Both the position numbers and the translations under genes were made by a program. From an uncultured Lachnospiraceae bacterium (GTDB lineage: Bacteria > Bacillota > Clostridia > Lachnospirales > Lachnospiraceae): a DNA stretch of 64,000 nt. The number at the start of each line of letters is the position of its first letter. Within the stretch, counting starts at the first letter, position 1. Shown one piece after another: positions 28,701 to 36,459 of this stretch. The DNA is taken from NCBI GenBank assembly GCA_910586705.1, contig CAJUJK010000003.1, positions 153,120-217,119 on the forward strand, in the 5' to 3' direction. The notes beneath the pieces were generated by a model. The model was given only the letters and a program-made list of their open reading frames with translations, ran no database searches and was not told the DNA's origin.

Positions 28701-31700
28701 ATCCACCTGCCCGTAAGTGTACGTTCTGTCCAGATAGATGACGGCGGCGGCGTCCGGCGCGCACATAGCCTGTTCCCTGAACAGATCCACCACGGTTTTC
28801 GTCCTGTCAAAAGGCACTTCCTCCCCGTGAAAACTCTCCAGAAGCTGGATGTCCGACTCCGAGACGAGGGAAATCTGATTCAGGAATTTCTTATGGCAAA
28901 ACTCCTCCACCACAACGGCAAAGCTGTCCACCAGCCCTGCCACGGTGCTCTCCTCGTACAGATCGCTCCTGTACTCGATCTGGTAGCAGATGTTCTCTCC
29001 ATTTACCGACACATTCACCGTCAGCGGCGCCTTCGCCGTGTCGAGACGCAGTTCCTCCATGACAGCCTTTTCCCCTGCAATCTCGTCAAACTGGAAGTAG
29101 TCTCCCTGAAAAGCAAAGAGGATATCCGCCTTGATCCCGTAGACCCTGCTGATCTCGGCGAAAGGATAAATATCCGCGTTCATGCTGTTTAAAAGCTGCT
29201 CTCCCGTCTCTTTCAGATAGCGGTCGATCTCCTGCTTCCCGTCAAGATTGCAGTATACAGGAAGCGTTTTCACCAGCATACTGATGACGCCCGAAAGCCT
29301 CGAGTCGTTTCTACCGTTGTAGATCGTGGTAAATACCGCCTCATCCTTGTACACATACCGCCCTGTCACAAAGCCAAAAGCGGCGGTAAACAGCGTGTTC
29401 AGGGTGATCTTCTTCTCCTCGCAGAAGGCGCGCAGAGCATCCGTGTCCACCGGAATGTCTCTTTTGTACAGTCCCACCGTCTGCTGACCGGCATCCGCCT
29501 CCCGCCTGTCGCGCGTCGGAAGGAAATCCGTGTCGCAGCCGGAGAAGACTGAATCATAGTACGCTTTGGCGCGTCTGTACTCCTCGCCCTGCATCGCCTT
29601 CTGTTCCACGAGGGCAGCCTCAAATCCGGAGAAGGCTTCCGCTGTCAGCTTCTCCCCGCCGTAAGCCGCGTTCATATCCCGGATAAAGATACCGCAGGAC
29701 GTGCCGTCGCTGATGATATGGTGGAATTCCAAAAACAGATATTTGCCCTCCGCAGTCTCATACAGCTCGATACGGAACAGCCGCTCCTCCAGAAGCTGAT
29801 ACGGGCGCACCAGCTCCTCCCTGCAGAGCCGGTCCTTTATCTCCACGGAAAAAGGCGCTTCGTCATTTCGTCTCTGCCAGATTTCTCCCTCTTCATCCCT
29901 AAACAGCGTGGTTTTTATGTAAGGATGAGCGGCAACGGCTTCTTCCACCGCCTTTTTCAGCCGGGACAGATCCACCTTGTCATCCAGACGGAATAAGAAC
30001 GGGATATTGTAGATCGTGCTGCCCGGATTGGCGGCGCACTCCACAAAAATGCCGTTCTGCGTCTGGGTCAGCGGATAGCCCGCCTGCACGGCAAAGGTCT
30101 CCCTCTCTCCCCTCTCCTGCAGCAGCTTTTCCAGCTTCTCCACCGTATTGTGTTCCTTCAAATCCTTATTCCGCACCACCGCGCCGTCAAAAGCCGCGGA
30201 TAGCAGGGCGTTTAAACGCACCGCACCGATGGAAGTAAGGCCTGCCCGGTAAATATCCGTGGAAACGCCAAACTCCCTGTGACCGATGACTTCCGCTACA
30301 CAGTCGAAAATCTTCTGCTGGGTCTCACCCACAGGCGCCGTCAGCTCCTCCTTCTTCCGCTCAGGCTTAGGCAGCGCCTTTTTGTCCACCTTCTGATTCT
30401 GGTTCAAGGGGATCTGATCGATCTGCATGGTGACGGCGGGAACCATGTAAGGAGGCTTGCTCTCCATGATAAACGCGTTCATTGCCTCCACATCCACCGT
30501 CTCCCCGGATACCACATAGGCAGCGATATATTTTCCGCCGCCGGCTTCGTCGAAAGCAGCCACCGTCGCGTCCGTGATCCCCGGGAACTGACGTATGATC
30601 TCCTCCACCTCGGTCAGCTCGATGCGGAAGCCACGGATCTTCACCTGCCCGTCCCGGCGTCCGATAAACTGGATATTTCCATTCGGCAGGAAGCGCACAA
30701 CATCACCCGTGTGATACACTCTGCGATACCCTTCCTCGTCGGAGAACGGATTCTCGGAGTAAGACTCCGCCGTCTTTTCCGGGCGGTTCAGATAGCCTCT
30801 GGACACCTGATATCCGGCTATCCACAGTTCTCCCGGCACGCCTGCAGGCACCCTTCTCCCACAGCTGTCCACCACATACAGCTTCATATTATAGAGCGGT
30901 TTCCCGATCGGCACATTCTCCTCATAGCGGTTCATCGGATAGGAGGTGGTAAAGATCGTGCACTCCGTGGGACCGTAAACATTGTAGTAGTTCGTGTCAC
31001 CCGAGGGCGCAAAAGGCGTCAGCGCTTCCCCGCCCATGGACAGATGCTTTAACGTCTTGCACTTCATACTGGTGGCAAAGGCACGCCCGATCTGGGTGGT
31101 CATAGCGGAGTGGGTCACGCCCTCCTTCACAAAGTACTGGTTCAGTTCATTCAGGTCCAGACGGATAGACTGGTCTATGATACAGACCGCCGCGCCGGTC
31201 ACAAGCGTCGGATAGAGATCCATCATATGCGCGTCAAAGCCATAGCTGGCATAAGCCGCCACCCGGCTCTCTGGCTGTAAATCATAATACATCTGAGCCC
31301 ACTTGCAGATTGCCGCCAGATTCCCGTGCTCCAGCATACACCCTTTGGGTACGCCGGTGGACCCGGAGGTGTAGAGCAGAACAAACAGATCCTCCGGTTT
31401 CGGCGGGCAGGGAAGCGCATCCTTTTCCACCTCCGGCAAGCCGGGAATATCTTTCGTCAGCAGGACTTCTCCCTGATATCCGTCCACCAGATGCAGAAGT
31501 TCCTCATCCGCAATGAGAAGTTTCGCGTCCGCATCCTCTATCATAAAGGCAAGCCGCTCCTTGGGGTATGTAGGGTCGAGAGGCTGGTACGCGGCTCCCG
31601 CCTTCAAAATACCGAAAGAGGCAAGCGCCATATACTCACACCGCGGAATGAGCACGGACACGGTCTGCTCCCTGCCGATGCCAAGCCCCGCGATATAAGC

Positions 31701-34700
31701 CGCCAGACGGTCGGTGATCTCATCCGCCTGCCCATAGGTGTACGTTCTGTCCAGATAGATGACGGCGGCGGCATCCGGCGCGCGCATAGCCTGTTCCCTG
31801 AACAGGTCCACCACGGTTTTCGTCCTGTCAAAGGGCACCTCCTCCCCGTGAAAGCTCTCCAGAAGCTGGACGTCCGACTCCGAGACGAGGGAAATCTGAT
31901 TCAGGCTCTGACAGGAGAGCATACCCTGCAGTACCTGCACAAGTATCATGGCAAGCCCTTTCGCCGTCTTTTCCGAATATAAATCCTGACGGTAGTCTAA
32001 AGAAATCTCATAACCGCCCTGTCCCTTCATCACCATCACGGCGACGTCCGCCTGCACCTGCCCGGTGGAGAGGGGCTGTGCCGTATACCATTTGTCGGCA
32101 ATCGACAACCCCTTTAGCATCTCTCCCTGATAGACGAACAGAATGTCCGAGGCGATCCCGTAATCCCCCGCCAGCTCCGCAAAGGAGATCACGTCATGCT
32201 CCATGGTCTCGTAAAAGTTCTGCTGAACTCCCTGTAAAAACGCATCCACCGGCGCGCTCTCCTCCCACGACTGACATATGGGAAGTGTGCGCACAAACAT
32301 ACCCGTGGACTGTGCCAGCTCCGTACAGTGCCTGCCGTTGTTGACCGTGCAGAACAGACTCCTGTTTCCCCCGGTGTACTTTCCGAGCGCGTAGGAGAAA
32401 GCGCCCAGAAACAGTGTGTTTTCTGAGATTCCCCTCTGTCTGGCAAACTGTTCCACCGCCATGACGGAAATCTCTTCCCCGAGAGCCATCCGCACGCTGC
32501 CGCTGTCGGCGCTGGGCGACTTCGGTCTGTAATCTTTTAACAGCGGCTCGCCCGTCTCCCCGTCCTCAAGTTTCGACCGGAAGTATTCCCTCGCCGCCTG
32601 ATACACCGGCGTATCCTTCACCGTCTCCTCGTAGACGGACACATCCATCAGAGATACCTCCTCCGGCTTCGGCTCCTCCCCCTTGTAAAGGAGAGATATC
32701 TCCTCCAGAAATACGTTTACCGAAGTGCCGTCAAAGATGATGTGATGCACATCAAAAAAGAAATAAATATGTGTTTTTCCGTTTCTATCCGCCATGCGGT
32801 ACAACGCCATGCGATATAAAGGCTCCTCGTCCATCACAAAAGGACGGACAAAATTCTTCTCCGCCTCCCTCATGCCGCCGGCGGTACACGCCTGCACCTC
32901 CGCGTCCAGATATGCCGTGCACAGCTCCATGAAAGGCGTCCCATCCTCCAGCACAATCCTGACACCGAAAGCAGGGTGCATGGCAACCGCCCGCTTTACC
33001 GCCTCCCGGAATCTGCCCTCGTCGATATCCTCCGGCAGCTCGCAGCACATGGGGATGTTGTACATTGTGGATTCCGGCTCGTTGACGCACTCCAGATAGA
33101 CGCCCATCTGGGAATCCGTGAGAGGCCACTGTGTCCGCTCCTTCGCCTGCTTTCGTATCTGCTCCCATGCCACGGCGCCCTCTGCCCTTTTCTCCTGCAA
33201 GAGAAGCGCGATCTGCTCCGGCGTCCTGCCCTGTAACACCATGCCCGGCGTGAGGGGCAAATCCGCAAGATGCTCCGCCAGCTGCAGCACATTGATGGAA
33301 TCCCCGCCCAGTTGGAAAAAGTCGTCCCCGATTCCCGTTTTTCCACAGTGCAGGATCGCCTCAAATGCCTCGCACAGGCGGCTCTGCACCTCGTTTTCCG
33401 GCTCTCTGTACGCCCGCTTGTACTCAGAGATCCCCGGCGGCAGAAGCGCCATCCTGTCCAGCTTTCCGTTGACGTTCTTCGGCAGCTCCTCCAGTCTTTT
33501 TAAGAACCGGGGAATCATGTAATCCGGCAGCGCCTCTTTTAAGCTGTCACGGATATCCTCCGGCAGCACTTCCTCCTCCGCCACATAATATCCGCACAGA
33601 TAATTCTGCCCGTTTTCGTCCTCAAAAGCTTTGACCACGGCGTTTTTCACGCCCGGCGCCGCCGCCATGCGAAGCTCGATCTCTCCCGTCTCCACACGCT
33701 GTCCGTTGACCTTTACCATCCAGTCTTTTCGGTTTACATAAATATAATTTCCATCCGGCAGTTTCCGCCCGATATCCCCCGTGTGGAGCAGAACCTTTCC
33801 GTCCTCCCTGTGCTCGAATGTCCGCGCGCTCTGCTCTTCCATGTTCAGATAACACTCGCCGAGCACGCCGAGCGCACAGATTTCCCCTTCCTCACCGTCG
33901 GGCACTTCTTTTCCCTGCTGGTCAAGCAGGAACATCTCTATACCCGGCACAGGTTTTCCGATCGGCGTATTTTCCATAGGCTCCTTCACCTCGAACGCCG
34001 ATATCAGAAGCGCCGTCTCGCTGCTGCCGTAAAGATTGTACAGCGTATAGCCGTCGCCGCCGATCATAGATACCCTCTCGCTTCCGGTCGCAATCTTTTT
34101 CAGCGCCTTCCCACGGTTTTTAAAGTAGCGCAGCATCTGCGGGCTGATAAAGCCGCAGGTGATATCTTTCTCCGCATAGTAAGTCTCCATCAGGCGCACA
34201 TCCCTGCGCACCTCCTCGGGAAGAATATGGATGCAGCCGCCGCTTTCCAAAACAGAAAAATACTCAAGCAGAGTCACCGCGAAGGATAACGGCGCTGCCG
34301 CCGCCAACCGTTCCTCCCGCCCCAAGCCAAGGGCAGCCACATTCCCCAGCACGCCCTCATAAAAACTTGCATGGCTGTGAACGATACCCTTGGGGCGCCC
34401 GGTGGAACCAGACGTATAGATGATCAGCGCCCTGTTCCGGTCCGCCGCCGTATACACCCCCGCAGGCTCATACTGCCCGATATTCTCCATCCATGCGGCG
34501 TCGATCGTGCACACCGCGCTACAGTCGTTCCGAATATATGCAATTCTTTCCGGCGGATACTCCGGCAGCAGCGGCACATAAGCCGCCCCCGCCATCATAA
34601 TCCCGATTTCCGCCGCCACATACTCCATGCGTCTGTCCATGCAGACTAAAACCGCCTGCCCGGACATATCCCCCGTCTCCAAAAGCTTTGCCGCAACCTG

Positions 34701-34817
34701 TCCGCTTATCCTTGCAAGCTCCCGGTAAGTTGTGCTCCTTGCGCCGCCCCGGTCCACAATCGCCACTTTGTCCGGCTGCGCATCCACCACCTTTTTAAAC
34801 CCGCTCAAAAAATTCAT
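22797..34817 (-). CDS. Four-module non-ribosomal peptide synthetase with terminal thioester reductase
   Basis: Giant cytoplasmic assembly-line enzyme, 4006 residues, order A1-T1-C2-A2-T2-C3-A3-T3-C4-A4-T4-R. A-domain cores (TSGSTG) start near residues 135, 1150, 2157 and 3166. Carrier serines are S507 (GGDS), S1529 and S2536 (both AGLTS, an atypical motif) and S3552 (GGTS). Condensation motifs are HHIIFDG at 691 and HHIISDG at 1699 and 2706, all intact. The reductase has LTGATGFLGAH near 3644 and YxxxK at Y3802/K3806. There is no epimerase, cyclisation or thioesterase domain. A1 lacks the Asp that binds the alpha-amino group, so it may load a non-amino acid. Modules A2-T2-C3 and A3-T3-C4 are near-identical. 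The frame opens 27 codons earlier, but GGAGG eight bases before the ATG at 34817 fixes the start. Predicted release as aldehyde or alcohol. Confidence 0.96.
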   Translation of the reverse strand: MNFLSGFKKVVDAQPDKVAIVDRGGARSTTYRELARISGQVAAKLLETGDMSGQAVLVCMDRRMEYVAAEIGIMMAGAAYVPLLPEYPPERIAYIRNDCSAVCTIDAAWMENIGQYEPAGVYTAADRNRALIIYTSGSTGRPKGIVHSHASFYEGVLGNVAALGLGREERLAAAAPLSFAVTLLEYFSVLESGGCIHILPEEVRRDVRLMETYYAEKDITCGFISPQMLRYFKNRGKALKKIATGSERVSMIGGDGYTLYNLYGSSETALLISAFEVKEPMENTPIGKPVPGIEMFLLDQQGKEVPDGEEGEICALGVLGECYLNMEEQSARTFEHREDGKVLLHTGDIGRKLPDGNYIYVNRKDWMVKVNGQRVETGEIELRMAAAPGVKNAVVKAFEDENGQNYLCGYYVAEEEVLPEDIRDSLKEALPDYMIPRFLKRLEELPKNVNGKLDRMALLPPGISEYKRAYREPENEVQSRLCEAFEAILHCGKTGIGDDFFQLGGDSINVLQLAEHLADLPLTPGMVLQGRTPEQIALLLQEKRAEGAVAWEQIRKQAKERTQWPLTDSQMGVYLECVNEPESTMYNIPMCCELPEDIDEGRFREAVKRAVAMHPAFGVRIVLEDGTPFMELCTAYLDAEVQACTAGGMREAEKNFVRPFVMDEEPLYRMALYRMADRNGKTHIYFFFDVHHIIFDGTSVNVFLEEISLLYKGEEPKPEEVSLMDVSVYEETVKDTPVYQAAREYFRSKLEDGETGEPLLKDYRPKSPSADSGSVRMALGEEISVMAVEQFARQRGISENTLFLGAFSYALGKYTGGNRSLFCTVNNGRHCTELAQSTGMFVRTLPICQSWEESAPVDAFLQGVQQNFYETMEHDVISFAELAGDYGIASDILFVYQGEMLKGLSIADKWYTAQPLSTGQVQADVAVMVMKGQGGYEISLDYRQDLYSEKTAKGLAMILVQVLQGMLSCQSLNQISLVSESDVQLLESFHGEEVPFDRTKTVVDLFREQAMRAPDAAAVIYLDRTYTYGQADEITDRLAAYIAGLGIGREQTVSVLIPRCEYMALASFGILKAGAAYQPLDPTYPKERLAFMIEDADAKLLIADEELLHLVDGYQGEVLLTKDIPGLPEVEKDALPCPPKPEDLFVLLYTSGSTGVPKGCMLEHGNLAAICKWAQMYYDLQPESRVAAYASYGFDAHMMDLYPTLVTGAAVCIIDQSIRLDLNELNQYFVKEGVTHSAMTTQIGRAFATSMKCKTLKHLSMGGEALTPFAPSGDTNYYNVYGPTECTIFTTSYPMNRYEENVPIGKPLYNMKLYVVDSCGRRVPAGVPGELWIAGYQVSRGYLNRPEKTAESYSENPFSDEEGYRRVYHTGDVVRFLPNGNIQFIGRRDGQVKIRGFRIELTEVEEIIRQFPGITDATVAAFDEAGGGKYIAAYVVSGETVDVEAMNAFIMESKPPYMVPAVTMQIDQIPLNQNQKVDKKALPKPERKKEELTAPVGETQQKIFDCVAEVIGHREFGVSTDIYRAGLTSIGAVRLNALLSAAFDGAVVRNKDLKEHNTVEKLEKLLQERGERETFAVQAGYPLTQTQNGIFVECAANPGSTIYNIPFLFRLDDKVDLSRLKKAVEEAVAAHPYIKTTLFRDEEGEIWQRRNDEAPFSVEIKDRLCREELVRPYQLLEERLFRIELYETAEGKYLFLEFHHIISDGTSCGIFIRDMNAAYGGEKLTAEAFSGFEAALVEQKAMQGEEYRRAKAYYDSVFSGCDTDFLPTRDRREADAGQQTVGLYKRDIPVDTDALRAFCEEKKITLNTLFTAAFGFVTGRYVYKDEAVFTTIYNGRNDSRLSGVISMLVKTLPVYCNLDGKQEIDRYLKETGEQLLNSMNADIYPFAEISRVYGIKADILFAFQGDYFQFDEIAGEKAVMEELRLDTAKAPLTVNVSVNGENICYQIEYRSDLYEESTVAGLVDSFAVVVEEFCHKKFLNQISLVSESDIQLLESFHGEEVPFDRTKTVVDLFREQAMCAPDAAAVIYLDRTYTYGQVDEITDRLAAYIAGLGIGREQTVSVLIPRCEYMALASFGILKAGAAYQPLDPTYPKERLAFMIEDADAKLLIADEELLHLVDGYQGEVLLTKDIPGLPEVEKDALPCPPKPEDLFILLYTSGSTGVPKGCMLEHGNLAAFCKWYQTYYDLQPENRVAAYASYGFDAHMMDIYPALVTGAATCIIDQSIRLDLNELNQYFVKEGVTHSFMTTQIGRAFATSMKCKTLKHLSMGGEALTPFAPSGDTNYYNVYGPTECTIFTTSYPMNRYEENVPIGKPLYNMKLYVVDSCGRRVPAGVPGELWIAGYQVSRGYLNRPEKTAESYSENPFSDEEGYRRVYHTGDVVRFLPNGNIQFIGRRDGQVKIRGFRIELTEVEEIIRQFPGITDATVAAFDEAGGGKYIAAYVVSGETVDVEAMNAFIMESKPPYMVPAVTMQIDQIPLNQNQKVDKKALPKPERKKEELTAPVGETQQKIFDCVAKVIGHREFGVSTDIYRAGLTSIGAVRLNALLSKAFEGVVVRNKDLKEYNTVEKLEKLLQERGERETFDVQADYPLTQTQNGIFVECAANPGSTIYNIPFLIKLDEKVELSRLKRAVEETVAAHPYIKTTLFIDEKGDIRQRRNDDAPFSVEIKDRLCREELVRPYQLLEERLFRIELYETAEGKYLFLEFHHIISDGTSCGIFIRDMNAAYGGEKLTAEAFSGFEAALVEQKALQGEEYRRAKEYYDSVFSGCDTDFLPARDRREADANQQTVGLYRRDMPVDMDAVRAFCEEKKITMNTLFTAAFGFVTGRYVYKDEAVFTTIYNGRNDSRLSSVISMLVKTLPVYCNIDGEQEIDSYLRETGEQLLNSMNADIYSFAEISRAYGIRADILFAFQGDDFQFDEIAGEKAVMEELRLDTAKAPLSVDVAVDGSKICYQIEYRSDLYEESTVAGLVDSFAVVVEEFSKKKLLKEVSMLSGEARRKLERYNGTDCPVEQVTANILFERQAALCPDRTAVIACGESRTFRELNENANRIANRLLDLGLHTDGMVGVMMPRTVDVYAVRQGVMKAGGAFVPIDPEYPDERIAYILEDSGAAFVIMPGELIDQRSHLLQKSAAKALRLEDLLAEGGNIENPQIDIHPENLCYCIYTSGSTGKPKGVMIEHRNLVNYVDDNPYNVEAQSYIKNATVSLAFAAITFDVSILEECIPLYHGITVCMANEEEIHNPLALFELILENGVNMMTCTPSFLINIIDMPEMRDALSRIKVFNVGAEAFPEALYEKITALGTGAIVFNGYGPTETTIGCAFEQVTGEKITIGRPMANIRMMILDKCRNPLPAGVPGELLIIGNGVGRGYVGRPDLTADKFITFEGRKAYRSGDLAKWNHHGKIEFMGRMDNQVKLRGLRVELDEIENVMNQYPSVKSSVVLVKGKDTDQFLCGYFVAKQQVDPQKLTCFMQKYLTPYMVPRVLMQLPEFPLTNNGKVDRRALPEPEYTQDAKNYIEPRTELQRRLCEIFAMALGVEKVGIEDDFFENGGTSLSASKVAMKCMSAGIGVSYADLFEHKTPLALEQYLMGREGQGAAKETAGQDSGKQMSGKNPEQDALSRILARNTPAHVDEIAPQEIGDVLLTGATGFLGAHILKTLIEETDGIIYCLLRRGSAPSIEKRLKTMLVYYFSNPYEELFGNRIVIIEGDITDKEKVESLRHYDFDRVINCAACVKHFSADDILERVNYQGVLHLIDLCMETGRELIQVSTVSVAGENVGQQFPEEKKIHENELDFGQRITNRYIDTKFRAEKAVLGAVADGMKGRVMRVGNLMSRDSDGEFQINSVTNGFMRTLRGYVALGKFPVSQLDMPAEFSPIDSTAQAIVKLSGVGGGFTVFHAYSSYVIQMADVVEQMNRIGIAIETVSDEAFGDCLQKALADEDKNELISGLIAYLPGEQETAGSYIDADNSFTTKILYRLGFKWPMPDKDYLRNALKALETLGFFDGKI
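25860..28880 (-). repeat. NRPS tandem duplication, second unit (A3-T3-C4)
   Basis: This 3,021-bp unit (1007 codons) repeats the unit at 28881-31901 in the same frame. Positions 27355-28083 (729 bases, covering the C-terminal half of the A domain and its linker) read identical to 30376-31104. Divergence is higher in the T-domain flank and in parts of the condensation domain. Confidence 0.93.
28881..31901 (-). repeat. NRPS tandem duplication, first unit (A2-T2-C3)
   Basis: First copy of the 3,021-bp A-T-C unit. The boundaries fall at the linker NQISLVSES between the condensation and adenylation domains, so the unit is one whole exchange unit rather than a canonical C-A-T module. Offsets measured at several places all equal 3,021 bases, so no net indel separates the copies where checked. 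Confidence 0.93.
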
Positions 34818-34875
34818 ACCTGTCTCCTCCATTATGATGTGAGATAAAATGATAAAAGATAGAGACAGTGTATCA

Positions 34876-34896
34876 GAAAAAAGTCCTGCTTTTTTC
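34876..34896 (-). terminator. A/T-rich inverted repeat between gltD and the NRPS gene
   Basis: GAAAAAAG (34876-34883) pairs with CTTTTTTC (34889-34896) around a 5-base loop. On the minus strand it could weakly end the gltBD transcript. The 144-base gap 34818-34961 otherwise holds the NRPS ribosome-binding site and a possible promoter (GTGCAA, 17 bases, TACAAT at 34914-34909), which is weak. Whether the NRPS gene has its own promoter or is read from gltBD is open. Confidence 0.35.
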
Positions 34897-34961
34897 ATTC
34901 TGGTATAGATTGTATCTTTTCGGGTATACTTTGCACACAGTGGTTTACATAACGTCAGTTT

Positions 34962-36455
34962 TTACTGCACATACAGGTTCGTGTACCCCATCAGGCTCTC
35001 GTCCACTTCCCTCGCGCACTCCCTGCCCTGACGGATGGCTTTCACCACAAGGGACTGCCCGGTGTGCATGTCGCCCGCCGTAAACACCCGGTCAACGCTG
35101 GTCGCAAATCTGCCCGGCGCAGTCTGCACATTGGTTCTGCCGTCCAGCGCCACGTGAAAAGCGTCCGTCACATACTTCTGGCTTCCTAAAAATCCCGCCG
35201 CGATCAGCACGATCTGTGCCTCCAGCGTCTTCTCCGAGCCTTCCACTTCTTTCATGTTCATGCGTCCCGTCCCGGGGTCTTTCTCCCATGCCAGCGAAAC
35301 GATCTTCACGGCTTTCAGATTCCCGTTTTTATCTTTGAGAAACTCCTTCACCGTGGACTCGTAAATCCGGGGATCGTGACCGTAAACGGCGATCGCCTCC
35401 TCCTGTCCGTAGTCGGTCTTGCAGACCTTTGGCCACTCGGGCCACGGATTGCTTTCAGCCCTCCTATCGGGTGCCTTGGGCATCATCTCAATCTGGGTCA
35501 CGGACTTCGCCCCGTGCCGGATCGCCGTGCCCACGCAGTCGTTGCCGGTGTCGCCGCCGCCGATGATTACCACATTTTTGTCTTTCGTGTCCACATATTT
35601 TTTATCCGCAAAGTCCGAGTCCAGCAGACTCTTCGTGTTTGCCGCCAGAAAATCCACCGCAAAGTAGATGCCCTTGGCGTCCCTGCCCGGCACACCTATA
35701 TCGCGGGGATTGGAGGAGCCGCAGCAGAGCACCACCCGGTCAAACTCCTTTAACAGCTTCTCCGCCTTCACATCCCTGCCCACGTTGCTGTTTGTCACAA
35801 AGGTGACGCCCTCCTCCTCCATGACTTTGATCTTGCGGTCGATGATGTGTTTTTCCAGCTTCATATTGGGAATGCCGTACATCAAAAGCCCGCCAATGCG
35901 GTCAGAGCGCTCAAACACGGTCACCAGATGCCCGCGCCTGTTGAGCTGGTCCGCCACCGCAAGCCCGGAGGGACCGCTGCCCACCACCGCCACCTTCTTG
36001 CCGGTGCGCACCTTGGGGGGCTTAGCCGCCGCGTAGCCCTTCTCGTAGGCATTTTCAATGATGGCATACTCGTTCTCCTTGGTGGAGACCGGGTCGCCGT
36101 TCAAGCCGCAGGTACATGCCGCCTCACAGAGCGCCGGGCACACCCTCGACGTAAACTCCGGGAAGTTATTTGTCTTGTGCAGACGGTTGTATGCCTGTTC
36201 CCAGTTTCCCGTATAGACCAGATCGTTCCACTCCGGCACCAGATTGTGCAGAGGACACCCCGAGGTCATGCCGCACAGCGTCATGCCCGACTGGCAGAAG
36301 GGAACGCCGCAGTCCATGCAGCGCGCGCCCTGCTCCCGCTGTTCCTCCATGGTCAGATGTTCGTGAAACTCGTTAAAATTCTGAATGCGCTGTTTCGGGC
36401 TTACATCCTTTGAAACCCTGCGCTCATATTCCATAAATCCTGTCGGTTTTCCCAT
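34962..36455 (-). CDS. gltD: Glutamate synthase (NADPH) small subunit
   Basis: FAD-dependent subunit (497 residues) that passes electrons from NAD(P)H to GltB for ammonia assimilation. The N-terminal part carries the cysteines for iron-sulfur clusters (CMDCGVPFC, GCPLHNLVPEWN, CPALCEAAC). The FAD Rossmann motif is VVGSGPSGLAVADQLNRRGH, and the NADPH site is VIIGGGDTGNDCVG. AGDMHTGQSLVVKAIRQGR near the C-terminus contacts FAD. Length and order match bacterial GltD. It starts four bases after the gltB stop, so the two form one operon. Confidence 0.97.
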   Translation of the reverse strand: MGKPTGFMEYERRVSKDVSPKQRIQNFNEFHEHLTMEEQREQGARCMDCGVPFCQSGMTLCGMTSGCPLHNLVPEWNDLVYTGNWEQAYNRLHKTNNFPEFTSRVCPALCEAACTCGLNGDPVSTKENEYAIIENAYEKGYAAAKPPKVRTGKKVAVVGSGPSGLAVADQLNRRGHLVTVFERSDRIGGLLMYGIPNMKLEKHIIDRKIKVMEEEGVTFVTNSNVGRDVKAEKLLKEFDRVVLCCGSSNPRDIGVPGRDAKGIYFAVDFLAANTKSLLDSDFADKKYVDTKDKNVVIIGGGDTGNDCVGTAIRHGAKSVTQIEMMPKAPDRRAESNPWPEWPKVCKTDYGQEEAIAVYGHDPRIYESTVKEFLKDKNGNLKAVKIVSLAWEKDPGTGRMNMKEVEGSEKTLEAQIVLIAAGFLGSQKYVTDAFHVALDGRTNVQTAPGRFATSVDRVFTAGDMHTGQSLVVKAIRQGRECAREVDESLMGYTNLYVQ

Positions 36456-36459
36456 GATT

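Noticed and set aside
25860..31901. Large repeats considered as a CRISPR or mobile element signal
   Set aside because: The repeats are two in-frame copies of a 1007-codon NRPS unit; there are no short spaced repeats, cas genes or insertion ends.
33300..34817. Calling the loading domain a fatty acyl-AMP ligase
   Set aside because: It has the NRPS A-domain layout and an intact A10 lysine motif (NGKLDR); I cannot show the insertion that defines such ligases, so only the missing Asp is reported.
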